Source: an uncultured Bacteroidota bacterium (GTDB lineage: Bacteria > Bacteroidota > Bacteroidia > Bacteroidales > P3). Taken from it: a DNA stretch of 47,308 nucleotides. Of this stretch, positions 1-10,400 are shown in pieces. Under the pieces are notes generated by a model that saw nothing but the letters and a program-made list of their open reading frames with translations, made no database searches and was not told the origin of the DNA. The stretch's first letter is position 1. Every line of letters starts with the position of its first letter. The position numbers and the translations under genes are program-made. Location of the stretch: contig CADAQX010000024.1 of NCBI GenBank assembly GCA_902790215.1, positions 1 to 47,308 on the forward strand, read 5' to 3'.

Positions 1-250
1 ACGACGCTACATCGAACCCTGAAGGCGCACAGAGGTACGTTGGGGACAAATATACGACACTATCGGTATGCTGACGAAAGTTGGCGTAATTCTTCACAGG
101 ATAAACAGTAAATTACGCGCGAAGCGGCAGAAAGCAAAGTAAGAGGTAAAAGATAAGAACCAGGATTGTATGCCACAGTTCCTGGCTCTTAGTTCTTACC
201 TCTAAACATGTGCGGGTCAATCTGCTAAACCCTAATGACCGATTTGGGTT
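1..250 (+). repeat. Interspersed ~250-bp element, copy A
   Basis: Matches the reverse complement of 18594-18862 at roughly 85% by eye. Shared blocks include GTTGGGGACAAATATACGAC and TGCGGGTCAATCTG. It contains an imperfect long hairpin (arms 142-165 and 180-203, 20 of 24 positions complementary) around TTGTATGCCACAG. Its right end is the recurring motif CCTAATGACCGATTTGGG (231-248). The left end coincides with the window edge, so the full extent is unknown. No open frame on either strand looks like a gene. It ends against the stop codon of lptB. Confidence 0.85.
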
Positions 251-1040
251 AATCTCGTACACTGACACTTCCCGTGCTTTCGTCTGGTTCACCGTTGAGG
301 GCGCGGGTGGTGGCGCGGCGGAGCTCGAAGTCGCGGCCGAGGTATTTCTCGCGCACGTCGGGGTCGGCGGCCATCTCCTCGGGTGTGCCGTGATGGAGGA
401 CGGTGCCTTCGTAGAGGAGGTAGGCGCGGTCGGTGATGCTGAGGGTTTCGTGGACGTTGTGGTCGGTGATGAGGATGCCGATGTTGCGGTCTTTGAGGTG
501 GGCGACGATGTCCTGGATGTCCTGCACGGCAATGGGATCGACGCCCGCAAAGGGCTCGTCAAGCAGCAGAAACTTGGGGTCGTTGGCCAAGGCGCGCGCT
601 ATCTCGGTGCGGCGCCGCTCGCCGCCGGAGAGCTGGATGCCTTTGCTGCGGCGTATCTTCTCAAGACCGAATTCTGCAATGAGGGACTCGAGTTTCTCTT
701 GCCGTCCGGCGTTGTCGAGGTCTTTGCGGAATTCGAGGATGGAGAGGATGTTGTCTTCGACGGTCATGTGGCGGAAGACGGAGGCTTCCTGCGCCAGATA
801 GCCTACGCCGAGCTGTGCGCGGCGGTACATGGGCATTTTGGTGATTTCCATGTCGTCGAGGAACACTTTGCCCGAATAGGGCTTGATGATGCCCACTATC
901 ATGTAGAAGGTGGTGGTTTTGCCGGCACCGTTGGGACCGAGAAGTCCAACGATTTCGCCTTGGCTGACGCTGACGCTCACCTCTTTCACTACGGTGCGCG
1001 AGCGGTATATTTTGACTACGTTTTCGGTGCGGAGCTGCAT
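249..1040 (-). CDS. lptB: LPS export ABC transporter ATP-binding protein LptB
   Basis: 263 residues, the cytoplasmic ATPase expected to power extraction of LPS from the inner membrane with LptFG. Visible motifs are Walker [10 protein letters not shown], the Q-loop in [12 protein letters not shown] (typical of LptB), signature LSGGERRR, Walker [13 protein letters not shown] and the switch His in [10 protein letters not shown]. The frame stays open 47 codons further upstream, but that extension runs into kdsD and is low-complexity. The ATG at 1040, just before [16 protein letters not shown], matches the family N-terminus. It lies 70 bp downstream of kdsD on the same strand, so both LPS genes are probably co-transcribed. 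The C-terminus runs some 20 residues past the usual end ([14 protein letters not shown]). Confidence 0.95.
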   Translation of the reverse strand: MQLRTENVVKIYRSRTVVKEVSVSVSQGEIVGLLGPNGAGKTTTFYMIVGIIKPYSGKVFLDDMEITKMPMYRRAQLGVGYLAQEASVFRHMTVEDNILSILEFRKDLDNAGRQEKLESLIAEFGLEKIRRSKGIQLSGGERRRTEIARALANDPKFLLLDEPFAGVDPIAVQDIQDIVAHLKDRNIGILITDHNVHETLSITDRAYLLYEGTVLHHGTPEEMAADPDVREKYLGRDFELRRATTRALNGEPDESTGSVSVRD

Positions 1041-1042
1041 GT

Positions 1043-1084
1043 GTTGATTTGTTAGTTGTTGATACGTTGATATGTTGATATGAT
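1043..1084. repeat. GTTGATA-type low-complexity filler
   Basis: The lptB-kdsD spacer is built of GTTGATACGTTGATATG-like units. The same wording recurs at 4381-4392, at 13953-13970, and in shuffled form inside the lipoprotein gene at 32764-32892. Confidence 0.6.
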
Positions 1085-1110
1085 GCGGGTTGTTAAACGT
1101 ATAAACGATT

Positions 1111-2091
1111 TTATATGATTCCTTCGCGGAGGATGTCGTGGAGGTGGAGCACGCCGAGGTAGAACCCGTTGCCATCGACAACGATGAGCTGGGTGATGCT
1201 GTGTGTGCGCATGAGGTGCAGGGCGTTGACGGCGTATTCGCTGTCGGCTATGCACTTGGGGTTGCGGGTCATGATGTCGGCGGCAGTGAGGGTGTCGAAA
1301 GAGGTATTGGCCTTTATCATGCGGCGCAGGTCGCCGTCGGTGACGATGCCTTGTACGGCGAGACCGCCTTCAGTCGGTGTGGCCACTACGGCGCAGCCCA
1401 GTCGGCGCGACGTCATCTCGAGGATGGTTTCCCGCACGGGGGTGTCGGGCGAAACGAGGGGGCGTTCGTTCTGCAGGTAGAGGTCGCCCACGCGCATATA
1501 GAGCTGTTTGCCCAGTGCGCCGCCGGGATGGAAACGGGCGAAGTCGCGTGCGGTGAAACCGCGGCAGGCCATGAGTGCCACGGCGAGGGCATCGCCCATG
1601 ACCAGCTGCGCGGTGGTGCTGCTGGTGGGGGCCAGGTTGTTGGGGCAGGCCTCGTGGGGAACGGTGACATCCAGCACGACATCGGCCTCGCGGGCAAGGA
1701 AGGAGTCGGTGTTGCCGACGATGGCGATGAGTTTGTTGCCGAAGTTCTTGACTAGTGGGATAAGCACCTTGATTTCGGGGGTGTTGCCGCTCTTGGAGAT
1801 GCAGATGACCACATCGCCGGGCTGTATCATGCCGAGGTCGCCGTGGATAGCGTCGGCGGCGTGCATGAAGAGGGCAGGCGTGCCCGTGCTGTTGAGGGTG
1901 GAGACAATTTTTGTGGCGATGTTGGCACTCTTCCCGATGCCAGTAATTATGACGCGTCCAGAGGTGCAAAAAATAGTTTCCACGGCCTCGGAAAAGCTGT
2001 TGTCAATGTGTCCGGCGAGACTTTCAACAGCTTTTTTTTCTTCTGCAATTACTTCTATTGCAATATTCTGTAGTTCTTGTGGAGTTTTCAA
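1111..2091 (-). CDS. kdsD: D-arabinose-5-phosphate isomerase (KdsD/KpsF family)
   Basis: 326 residues. The family interconverts ribulose-5-phosphate and arabinose-5-phosphate, the first step of Kdo synthesis for LPS, in the cytoplasm. The N-terminal SIS domain shows GIGKSA (51-56), SKSGNT (99-104), PTSST (155-159) and [11 protein letters not shown] (187-197, with the conserved His188). Two CBS domains follow (about 211-270 and 277-326), the usual architecture and length. Kdo synthesis next to LPS export (lptB) fits a shared envelope operon. It diverges from recQ across a 73-bp T-rich spacer holding both promoters. A capsule-specific KpsF role cannot be excluded, but no capsule genes adjoin it. 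Confidence 0.94.
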   Translation of the reverse strand: MKTPQELQNIAIEVIAEEKKAVESLAGHIDNSFSEAVETIFCTSGRVIITGIGKSANIATKIVSTLNSTGTPALFMHAADAIHGDLGMIQPGDVVICISKSGNTPEIKVLIPLVKNFGNKLIAIVGNTDSFLAREADVVLDVTVPHEACPNNLAPTSSTTAQLVMGDALAVALMACRGFTARDFARFHPGGALGKQLYMRVGDLYLQNERPLVSPDTPVRETILEMTSRRLGCAVVATPTEGGLAVQGIVTDGDLRRMIKANTSFDTLTAADIMTRNPKCIADSEYAVNALHLMRTHSITQLIVVDGNGFYLGVLHLHDILREGII

Positions 2092-2103
2092 TGTCGTTTT
2101 TTT

Positions 2104-2134
2104 TTTGCTAATTCAAGAAAAAATGCTATCTTTG
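2104..2134 (+). promoter_or_regulatory. Bacteroidetes-type promoter of recQ
   Basis: TTTG at 2104-2107, a 19-bp spacer and TATCTTTG at 2127-2134 match the -33/-7 consensus TTTG-N19-TAnnTTTG exactly. The recQ start codon follows 30 bp downstream. Confidence 0.8.
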
Positions 2135-2139
2135 AATTG

Positions 2140-2147
2140 CAAAAGTA
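2140..2147 (-). promoter_or_regulatory. -7 box of the kdsD promoter
   Basis: TACTTTTG read on the minus strand matches TAnnTTTG, about 50 bp upstream of the kdsD start. I see no good -33 TTTG. It lies only 5 bp from the recQ -7 box, so the two promoters overlap. Confidence 0.5.
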
Positions 2148-2164
2148 CATCTTTTTTTTGAATT

Positions 2165-4375
2165 ATGACGGATTTGCAGTCACATTTAAAGGAGATTTTC
2201 GGCTTTGACCATTTCAAAGGCGACCAAGAGGCTATCATTGACAGTGTCTTGCAAGGGCACGACACGTTTGTGATTATGCCCACGGGTGGCGGCAAGTCTC
2301 TTTGCTACCAGCTGCCCGCCATGATATGCGACGGTACCGCCATCGTGGTTTCACCCTTGATTGCGCTGATGAAAAACCAGGTGGATGCGGTGCGCTATAC
2401 TGCCGGACGGGAATGCGTGGCGCATTTCCTCAACTCCTCGTTGTCGAAGGTGCAGACGCGCGAAGTGAAGGACGATTTGCTGAAGGGAGGCACTAAATTA
2501 TTATATGTAGCGCCTGAGACATTGTCGAAGGAGGAGACGGTGGAGTTTCTCAAGCAGTTGCCCATCTCGTTTTTCGCTATCGACGAGGCACACTGCATCT
2601 CGGAGTGGGGGCACGACTTCCGCCCAGAGTACCGCCGACTGCGTGCTGCTGTGGATGCCATCAACGCCAAGGTGCCCATCCTGGCATTGACCGCCTCGGC
2701 CACTCCCAAGGTGCAGCAGGACATTATCAAGAACCTGCGCATGGAGCAGGCACGCTTGTTTATCTCCTCGTTCAACCGCCCCAATCTATATTATGAAGTA
2801 AGACCCAAGCCCGCCGAGACCATCGAGCTGCACAAGGAGATTGTGAAGTTTGTGAAGCAGAACGAGGGCAAGAGCGGCATCATCTATTGCCTCACCCGCA
2901 AAAAGGTGGAAGACTTAGCCGAGTTGCTGCAGCTCAACGGCATCAAGGCTTTGCCCTACCACGCTGGACTGGACAACAAGGTGCGCACCGAGAACCAGGA
3001 CAAGTTCCTGATGGAAGAGGTGGACGTCATTGTGGCCACTATCGCTTTCGGCATGGGCATAGACAAGCCCGACGTGCGCTTTGTTATCCACCACGACATT
3101 CCCAAGAGCCTGGAGGGCTACTATCAGGAGACCGGTCGTGCCGGCCGTGATGGAGGAGAGGGACAGTGCATTGCCTTCTACTCCGAACAGGATGTGGAGA
3201 AACTCTACAAGTTCTTTACCGACAAGAATATCACCGAGCAGGAGTTGGCCAACCAGTTGGTGCAGGAAGTGGTGAGCTATGCCGAGTCGTCGGTATGCCG
3301 CCGCCTGAATCTGCTGCGCTACTTCGGTGAAGACTACAACGAACCCAATTGCGGCTGCTGCGACAACTGCCTGCACCCCAAACCGCAGGTGCCAGCCCGC
3401 GAGGAGATGCAATATGCCCTCGAGACAATCCTTGCCACCAAGCAGGCTTTCAAGGCCCGCGACATTATCGACGTGATGCTGGGCAAGAAGAACAGCAACA
3501 CCAAGATTTACCACCAGGACCAGCTGGAGCAGTGGGGGCAGGGCACCGACCACGATGCGCTTTTCTGGAAAGCCGTGCTGCGTCAGGCGGTGTTTGAGAA
3601 ACTCGTCACCAAAGAGATAGAGATGTATGGGGTGCTCAAGCTCACCCCTGCGGGGCACAAATTCATCAAGAAACCCTACGATATTTCCGTGGCGTGCGAC
3701 CACGACTATAGCAACACCACCACAGAAGAGTTCGAGACCCCGCCGCCCATGACGGCATCCGTGGCGGGCGACGAAGTGCTTTACGCACAGCTGCGCAGTC
3801 TCCTCCGCGCCATTGCCCAGCACAAGAAACTCCCCCTGCATGTCATCTTCGAGGACCGCTCGCTGGCTGATATGACTATCCAGTATCCCTGCACCGTCGA
3901 GGAACTGAGCCGCTGTGTGGGCGTGGGTATCGCCAAGGCACAGAAGTACGGTCCACCATTCGTCGACCTCATCAAGAACTATGTCGAGGAGAACGACATC
4001 ACCCGTCCGCAGGACATAGTCGTGCACTCTGCTGCTCGCCGCTCGGAGAACAAGATCTACATCATCCAGGCTATTGACCGCCGCAAATCGCTCGACGACA
4101 TCGCCCGCGGCAAAGGGCTCACCCTCGATGAGCTGCTGGCCGAAATGGAGCGTATCATCTCCTCCGGTACCAAGCTCAACATCGACTACTACATCGATGA
4201 GAACATTGAGGCCGAGCACCAGGAGGTGTTGCTTGACTACTGGCGCGAGTCAGAGAATGTCAACATGGAGGATGCCCTTAAAGAAGCCTATGAGGAATTT
4301 GAGGACGACGAGGACTACACCCACGAGGAGATACGCCTCATGCGCATCAAGTTCCTCGCCGATTATGGACACTAA
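2165..4375 (+). CDS. recQ: ATP-dependent DNA helicase RecQ
   Basis: 736 residues, a 3'-5' superfamily 2 helicase of recombination and replication-fork repair. Walker A MPTGGGKSLCYQL (38-50), DEAH box AIDEAHCISEWGHDFRPEY (DEAH 140-143), motif VI QETGRAGRDG and the RecQ zinc cysteines in CRRLNLLRYFGE...NCGCCDNC are all present. An HRDC domain (YAQLRSLLRAIAQ through FVDLIKNY) and a C-terminal helix-turn-helix segment (SLDDIARGKGLTLDELL) complete the long RecQ form common in Bacteroidetes. The tail is acidic. It has its own promoter, divergent from kdsD. Confidence 0.97.
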   Translation: MTDLQSHLKEIFGFDHFKGDQEAIIDSVLQGHDTFVIMPTGGGKSLCYQLPAMICDGTAIVVSPLIALMKNQVDAVRYTAGRECVAHFLNSSLSKVQTREVKDDLLKGGTKLLYVAPETLSKEETVEFLKQLPISFFAIDEAHCISEWGHDFRPEYRRLRAAVDAINAKVPILALTASATPKVQQDIIKNLRMEQARLFISSFNRPNLYYEVRPKPAETIELHKEIVKFVKQNEGKSGIIYCLTRKKVEDLAELLQLNGIKALPYHAGLDNKVRTENQDKFLMEEVDVIVATIAFGMGIDKPDVRFVIHHDIPKSLEGYYQETGRAGRDGGEGQCIAFYSEQDVEKLYKFFTDKNITEQELANQLVQEVVSYAESSVCRRLNLLRYFGEDYNEPNCGCCDNCLHPKPQVPAREEMQYALETILATKQAFKARDIIDVMLGKKNSNTKIYHQDQLEQWGQGTDHDALFWKAVLRQAVFEKLVTKEIEMYGVLKLTPAGHKFIKKPYDISVACDHDYSNTTTEEFETPPPMTASVAGDEVLYAQLRSLLRAIAQHKKLPLHVIFEDRSLADMTIQYPCTVEELSRCVGVGIAKAQKYGPPFVDLIKNYVEENDITRPQDIVVHSAARRSENKIYIIQAIDRRKSLDDIARGKGLTLDELLAEMERIISSGTKLNIDYYIDENIEAEHQEVLLDYWRESENVNMEDALKEAYEEFEDDEDYTHEEIRLMRIKFLADYGH

Positions 4376-4380
4376 ATTAA

Positions 4381-4476
4381 ATTGTTGATATGTTTTAGGG
4401 ATTCAAAGTTTTAGGGTTTTATGGATTCCCTCCATCCCTAAGACCCTTGAACCCTTAAACTCTTAAACCCTCAAAA
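4381..4476. repeat. TTTTAGGG-type filler with inverted halves
   Basis: The recQ-thioesterase gap consists of TTTTAGGG units followed by their approximate complement (CCCTAAGACCCTTGAACCC), so it could fold into an imperfect hairpin. The same unit forms the minisatellite at 31575-31707. Confidence 0.55.
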
Positions 4477-4477
4477 A

Positions 4478-4876
4478 ATGATATCACCCGGAATAAAAAA
4501 CCAGCTGCGGCAGACCGTCACCGACCAGATGACTGCCGACCGCGTGGGAAGCGGTCTGGCACAAGTATTTGCCACCCCCATGATGATTGCCCTCATGGAA
4601 CAGACCTGCGCCGAGAGTGTCGCCCCGCTGCTCCCCGAAGGCCAAAGCACCGTGGGCACACACATCAACGTGTCCCACTGCTCCGCAACCCCCATCGGTA
4701 TGGAAGTGTGGTGCGACAGCGAACTGATAGAGGTGGATCGGCGTCGCCTGCTCTTTAGCGTCAAAGCCTATGACTCCTGCGGCCTCATCGGTGAGGGTCA
4801 GCATGAACGGTTCATCATCGACAACGCCAAGTTCCAAGCCAACACAGAGAACAAGGCGAAGCAATCACCCCGATGA
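4478..4876 (+). CDS. Hot-dog fold thioesterase, FlK-like
   Basis: 132 residues resembling the fluoroacetyl-CoA thioesterase-like group of hot-dog acyl-CoA thioesterases. The sequence runs VFATPMMIALMEQTC, a likely central helix, then VGTHINVSHCSATPIGMEV, as in that group. The usual length and a soluble composition suggest a cytoplasmic enzyme. The substrate cannot be deduced; in non-fluoroacetate organisms these proteins are generic thioesterases. The stop overlaps the start of the next gene by 4 nt (ATGA), indicating translational coupling to the membrane phosphotransferase. The last 15 residues are Asn/Lys-rich and probably disordered. Confidence 0.8.
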   Translation: MISPGIKNQLRQTVTDQMTADRVGSGLAQVFATPMMIALMEQTCAESVAPLLPEGQSTVGTHINVSHCSATPIGMEVWCDSELIEVDRRRLLFSVKAYDSCGLIGEGQHERFIIDNAKFQANTENKAKQSPR

Positions 4877-7344
4877 CACCCTCCACGCACCTCAGAGACA
4901 CTCTCTTCAAACGCAAACCCGACAATCAGACCTTTCATATGCCGGGCCGCCCCGATTTACCCGGATGCCACACTTCCCCCAAACAAAATCTCTTATCATC
5001 CCTGCCCCCTTACTTGGCCATCGTCGGCATATACATGCTTGCCATGGTAATTCTCAAAGCAGTGGAACTTTCCACAATGGGTACGGATGCCGTCAGCGGT
5101 CAGATTTGGGTCAATGCCTTGGTGTATAACTTAATCGTTGTTTCGTGGGAAGCCCTGATTATTGGAATCCTATTCTTCTTGATACGACTGTTCTCTGAAC
5201 GTGCGGCTATTGTGACAACAGCGGTGCTGTATGCAGTATTGCTTTTGTCGGAGGTAGGTCTTTCCCTCTATGTGGCACACAACGGGTTCCTGTTAGGCTG
5301 CGAGCTGATGGCACGCCCGCTCAGCGAAACCGTCTTGGCGATAAAAGGAGCCATGGGAGTGGTTCTACCCATTGTGATAGTGGTGGTTGTGACAGGAGGA
5401 CTTATAGTCCTCTCCCTGTGGCGGGCCAATCATCCCTCGCGTGCCGTGTGGGCGGTGGCGGCAGTGGTCGGGCTGTTGATAGTGCTCTCGCTCATATTCA
5501 AGATGTCGCATTTGGTAGAGGACAGATATCGTCAATATATCCTCAACAAAACCCTGTATCTGGTCGAAGACTGCCGCGTGTATGTCCACCAGTCTCGTCT
5601 CAATCAGGAAAACGGCGACGCAATTGAATACAACGGGCAGTATATCTCCGAACTCCTTGCTACCCATCCCGAATGGGGCACCCCCATTGACCCGCTTTAC
5701 CCCTTGGAACGCACCACGCCAGCCGATACCTTCCTTACCCCCTACTTCCATACCAGTGCCACCCCGCCCAATATCGTCATCATCCTTGTCGAATCGTTGG
5801 GCGACGAGATAATGGAGTCGCATGCCATGCCCTTTGTAGATTCGCTGGCTGCTACAGGCCTCTATTGGCGCAACTGCCTCTCCACCACCACGCGCAGCTA
5901 CGGTGCCGTACCTGCCATCATCGGCTCGGCAGGCGGTCCCCGAAGCTTCCAGTTCGGTGTCATGCCCGACCACAACAGCCTTTTCTCTCTCTTGAAATCG
6001 GCGGGCTACAACACCCGCGCCTATTATGCGGGCGACTTCCATTTCGACTGCATCTACGAGTACCTCACAGCCCAGCGCATTGACTACCTTTCCCCCATTT
6101 TTGAAGACTTTACCGCCTCCCCTTCCCGCAACACCGACAACTGGTGGGGCTACCACGACGACACACTCTTTGCCCGGACATTCCAAGACTTGAAAGCTTT
6201 CTCCCGTCAAGCTCATGCTGCCCCTCATCTTTCGCTGGTCACTACTATGACAATGCACGAAACGCTGCGCTTGCAGGACAAAGATTTGCAAAAAGAATAT
6301 GAACATCGCGCTGCCCGCCTGGTTCTTCCCCCTTCGTGCGAAAGGCTGGCAGAAATCCTTCCTGCATGCCTTTTCACCGACGACTGTCTGAGACGTTTCA
6401 TAAACAGCTATCGCAGCCTACCTGGATACGAAAACACTCTCTTTGTCATTACCGGCGACCACGCCTCAGGCCGCAAGACAGGCGACAACCTCTCCGCGCA
6501 TCATGTTCCACTCATACTCTGGTCCCCTCTTATCCACTGCCCTGCCGTCTTCTCACACACAGTCACCCACAATGACATCGCCCCTGCGCTCTACAGCCTC
6601 CTCACCACTTACTACGGGTTGCCAGCCCATTCCACTGTCCATTGGTTGGGCGACGGACTCGGCCCCTCGCCGAAGACGCTTGTTGTGGTGAATTACATCC
6701 ACATGATTCAGAATATTGTCTTCCACAACTATTATTATCAGCCTGCCAACAGTTTCCTGTCCGAAGAATTCTACACCATTGCTCCCGACCTGACCCTGCA
6801 CCCTTGCGCCGACACCGCTGCACTCCGCACCTGTCAGCGACAAATGGAACTGTTGCGCTACCTCTATTCCTACACCTATCTGACCAACCATCTTACTGCA
6901 CATCCTGTCAACAATCTCCAATACACCACAGCAAACATCTATCTCTCCGATAACAATATCCTGAGTATCACACCCGACGACGAGTCCTCCTATCGGGAAC
7001 AGACCGTTCTTCCCCTCACACAGCTGCGAGCCAGTCAAGGATTCAGCACAGTGCGTGTGACAGTCGAAGCCGATGCCACTGTGGATGGCGACATGAGTAT
7101 GGAACAATTCCATAGCCTAGGCTTCATCTTCTCGGGCGACAACGAAAACGTGTACGACGAACCCCTCTATCGCAACTACTCCAAAGGAAGGCATGTGAGC
7201 GTCACCAAAGAGTTCCCCCTCAGCGCCACAAAAGTCAACACGCTGAAGATAACCCTGCATCCTCCCAGTTCCGCAAAAGACTGGCTTCCCGGAAGCAGTA
7301 CCACCCTTTCAAACGTCAAAATCACTGTTGAGTATGGAAAATGA
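4873..7344 (+). CDS. Membrane sulfatase / LTA synthase-like phosphotransferase
   Basis: 823 residues. About five transmembrane helices (roughly 45-66, 80-106, 111-134, 160-183, 191-211) precede an extracytoplasmic alkaline-phosphatase-fold domain. NIVIILVESLGDEIM (metal ligand Glu307), the Thr-rich nucleophile site CLSTTTRSYGAVPAI (335-349) and the metal motif FVITGDHASGRKTG identify the LtaS/sulfatase superfamily. In Gram-negatives such proteins usually add phosphoethanolamine or phosphoglycerol to glycans or lipid A; which applies here is unknown. After the enzymatic domain comes an unrecognised ~200-residue C-terminal part with a beta-rich end (from about 700). It is translationally coupled to the upstream thioesterase. 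Confidence 0.85.
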   Translation: MTPSTHLRDTLFKRKPDNQTFHMPGRPDLPGCHTSPKQNLLSSLPPYLAIVGIYMLAMVILKAVELSTMGTDAVSGQIWVNALVYNLIVVSWEALIIGILFFLIRLFSERAAIVTTAVLYAVLLLSEVGLSLYVAHNGFLLGCELMARPLSETVLAIKGAMGVVLPIVIVVVVTGGLIVLSLWRANHPSRAVWAVAAVVGLLIVLSLIFKMSHLVEDRYRQYILNKTLYLVEDCRVYVHQSRLNQENGDAIEYNGQYISELLATHPEWGTPIDPLYPLERTTPADTFLTPYFHTSATPPNIVIILVESLGDEIMESHAMPFVDSLAATGLYWRNCLSTTTRSYGAVPAIIGSAGGPRSFQFGVMPDHNSLFSLLKSAGYNTRAYYAGDFHFDCIYEYLTAQRIDYLSPIFEDFTASPSRNTDNWWGYHDDTLFARTFQDLKAFSRQAHAAPHLSLVTTMTMHETLRLQDKDLQKEYEHRAARLVLPPSCERLAEILPACLFTDDCLRRFINSYRSLPGYENTLFVITGDHASGRKTGDNLSAHHVPLILWSPLIHCPAVFSHTVTHNDIAPALYSLLTTYYGLPAHSTVHWLGDGLGPSPKTLVVVNYIHMIQNIVFHNYYYQPANSFLSEEFYTIAPDLTLHPCADTAALRTCQRQMELLRYLYSYTYLTNHLTAHPVNNLQYTTANIYLSDNNILSITPDDESSYREQTVLPLTQLRASQGFSTVRVTVEADATVDGDMSMEQFHSLGFIFSGDNENVYDEPLYRNYSKGRHVSVTKEFPLSATKVNTLKITLHPPSSAKDWLPGSSTTLSNVKITVEYGK

Positions 7345-7401
7345 AGTGGATGATATGTTGCGATCCGTTAAACGTATCAACGAATAACAAACCCTTGTCA
7401 T

Positions 7402-10400
7402 ATGAGCAGAACCCTATTTCCCTTGATAGCATCGATACTACTGCTGTACGGTTGCGCCACCGTAAAGCCTCCGGCACCATATGGCCCCTGCCCGACACCT
7501 GCTCAGCTCCGCTGGCAGCGCATGGAGACCAACATGTTCTGCCACTTTGGCCCCAACACCTTCTCCGGCCTTGAGTGGGGCGAGGGTACCGAGCCCGAAG
7601 ACATCTTCAATCCCACCGCCCTCGACTGCCGCCAATGGGCGGCCACAGCCAAAGCAGCCGGCATGAAAGGTGTCATTCTCACCGCCAAACACCACGACGG
7701 TTTCTGTCTGTGGCCCAATCCTGCCAGCACCCATACTGTCGCCCACAGCCAGTGGCGCAACGGTCAGGGCGATGTACTGCGCGACCTCTCCCAAGCCTGC
7801 CGTGAGGCGGGTGTCAAGATGGGCGTTTACATCTCCCCATGGGACCGCAACGCCCCCGACTACGGCACACCCGCCTATAACGAGACATTCCGCAAAACCC
7901 TGCATCATGCACTCAGCAACTACGGCGACATCTTCGAGCAGTGGTTTGACGGAGCCAACGGTGAAGGCCCGTCCGGGCGCAAACAGCAATATGATTGGCC
8001 ACTCTTCAATGCCACCGTTGCCAAGCTCCAGCCCCAGGCTGTCATCTTCAGCGACGTGGGACCTGGATGCCATTGGATGGGAAACGAACAGGGTGTGAAC
8101 GGTGAGACCTGTTGGTCGCGCCTTGACACTGCAGGATATACACCGGGAGCCGGTTCGCCTTCGCTTGAAATACTCAATCATGGACAGCCCGACGGGACTG
8201 CTTGGATTCCTGCTGAGACCGATGTCTCCATCCGTCCGGGCTGGTTCTATCATGCCAACGAGCAGCCCAAGGGTCTGCAGGAGCTGCTGAGCATCTACTA
8301 CACCAGCGTGGGACGCAACTCCTTGCTTCTGCTCAACGTGCCGCCCGACACACGGGGACTGATACCCCGTGCCGACTCGCTGCGGTTGGTGGAATTCCGT
8401 TCCGCCCTCGACAGCATCTTCTGCCAAGACTTTGCAGCCAAAGCCATAGTCACCGCCTCCCACACACGTGGCCGGGATTACGCTGCCGCCAATGTGATTG
8501 ATACAAATTACCACACCTACTGGGCTGTCCACGACAGCTGCATCACCCCGACGCTCACCCTCGCCTTTGACCACCCCGTTACCTTCAACCGCGTCATGTT
8601 GCAGGAGTATATCCCCCTCGGCCAGCGGGTAGAGGCTTTCCGAGTCGAAACCTACAGCGACAGAGATGGCTGGCAAACACTTATCCACGCAACCACCATA
8701 GGCTATAAACGCATACTCCTCACCCCCCGCTGTACCGCGCGCACTGTTCGCATTGTGTTCGAGAATGCCCGGGCATGCCCCGTCATCAACCGGGTAGGGC
8801 TGTTCCTTGATAATATTTACAAAGAGAATGCAATAAAGTCTTTGAAGGATACCCTCGTTGTCACAGACTTTGGTGCCCAAGGAGATAGGCTGACACTCAA
8901 CACCCGTTGCCTACAGGCAGCAATCGACAGTGCCTCGCAACGCTACAACCGCACTGGGGCTTTCCAAACGCTGCTCTTCCCCGTAGGACAGTATGTGACG
9001 GGGAGCCTCTATCTCAAAAGCGGAGTGACCCTCCACCTCGACAGCGGTGCTGTCCTCCTCGGCTCGCTCAACCCCTTCGACTACGTCAAAGACCCCTATT
9101 GCCGCTGGACAGCCCTCCTCTTTGCCGTGCGCCAGCATGACATAGGAATTACCGGTCGCGGCACTATCGACTGCCGAGGCTGGGAAGTGGCCAACAACAC
9201 CGTCAGCCTCATCCATGCCGGTATCATCCAAGACCCTCTCAAATACGACCGTCCCAACGAGACAAACCGACCTGAAAACATCCACTTCCGCGAGTGCGAC
9301 AATGTCACCGTGCGCGGCATCACCCTGCGCAACCCCGCCAGCTGGAACCAGCAGTACGACCAGTGCCGCCATGTGCTGATAGAAGACCAGACAGTGGATA
9401 GCAAGAGCTATTGGAACAACGACGGAGTGGATATCGTGGACTGTAGCGATGTGGTAATACGCAACTGCACCGTTGATGCTGCCGATGACGCCTACTGCTT
9501 CAAGAGCCACAGCAAAGACGGCATCTCCGAGAACATCCTTGTGGAGAGCTGCACAGCCCGCAGCAGTGCCAACGGCATCAAGTTCGGCACGGTCACACGT
9601 GGTGTCTTCCGCCATTTCCGTTTCCGCAACATCCTCATACATGACACCTACCGCAGTGCCTTCACGGTTGCCAGTGTAGATGGGGCAGTCATAGAAGACG
9701 TAGTTGTTGACAGTCTCCGCAGCATCCACACGGGCAACCCCTTCTTCCTGCGCCTGGCTCCGCGCAACAGCAATCCCGCACAAGAGGCCGTCCTCCGCGA
9801 CATACTGATAAAAAATCTCTATGCCGAGGTGCCATACGAAAAACCCGATGCAGGCTACCGTTATGAAGGCCCCGTGGAAGACCAACCCCGCAATATCTCG
9901 CCTGCCGTCATCTCCGGCACCCCGGGCATGCGCATACAGAATGTGACCATACAGAATGCCGAGCTCGTCTTCCCCGGCCGTGCCGACACTGCCTACGCCT
10001 ACCGTGGCATCATGCCCGACCAACTTGCCGCCATCCCCGAATGGGAACGCCGCTACCCCGAATTCTCCATGTGGAAAGAACTCCCCGCCTGGGGGTTATA
10101 CTTGCGACACGCCGACAGCATAACACTAGACAATGTCACCCTTCGTGTGCAGGACGAAGACTACCGCCCGGCCATTGTGGCCGACGATGTCAACGGCCTC
10201 AACCTCCGTCGCACCGTGATTAAAGAAAACAAACGTCAGCCGGCCACCGTCCAACTCGTTGCCAACAACGTGACAGGACTGCAGAAACATCACACATCCG
10301 TCGCCACCCGCCGGCAGAAAGGCACGCACGACAACCTCTCGGGCATCGATGCCTCCCACACCACCTCCGACCTCATCACCAAGCTTGACAACACCACCCC

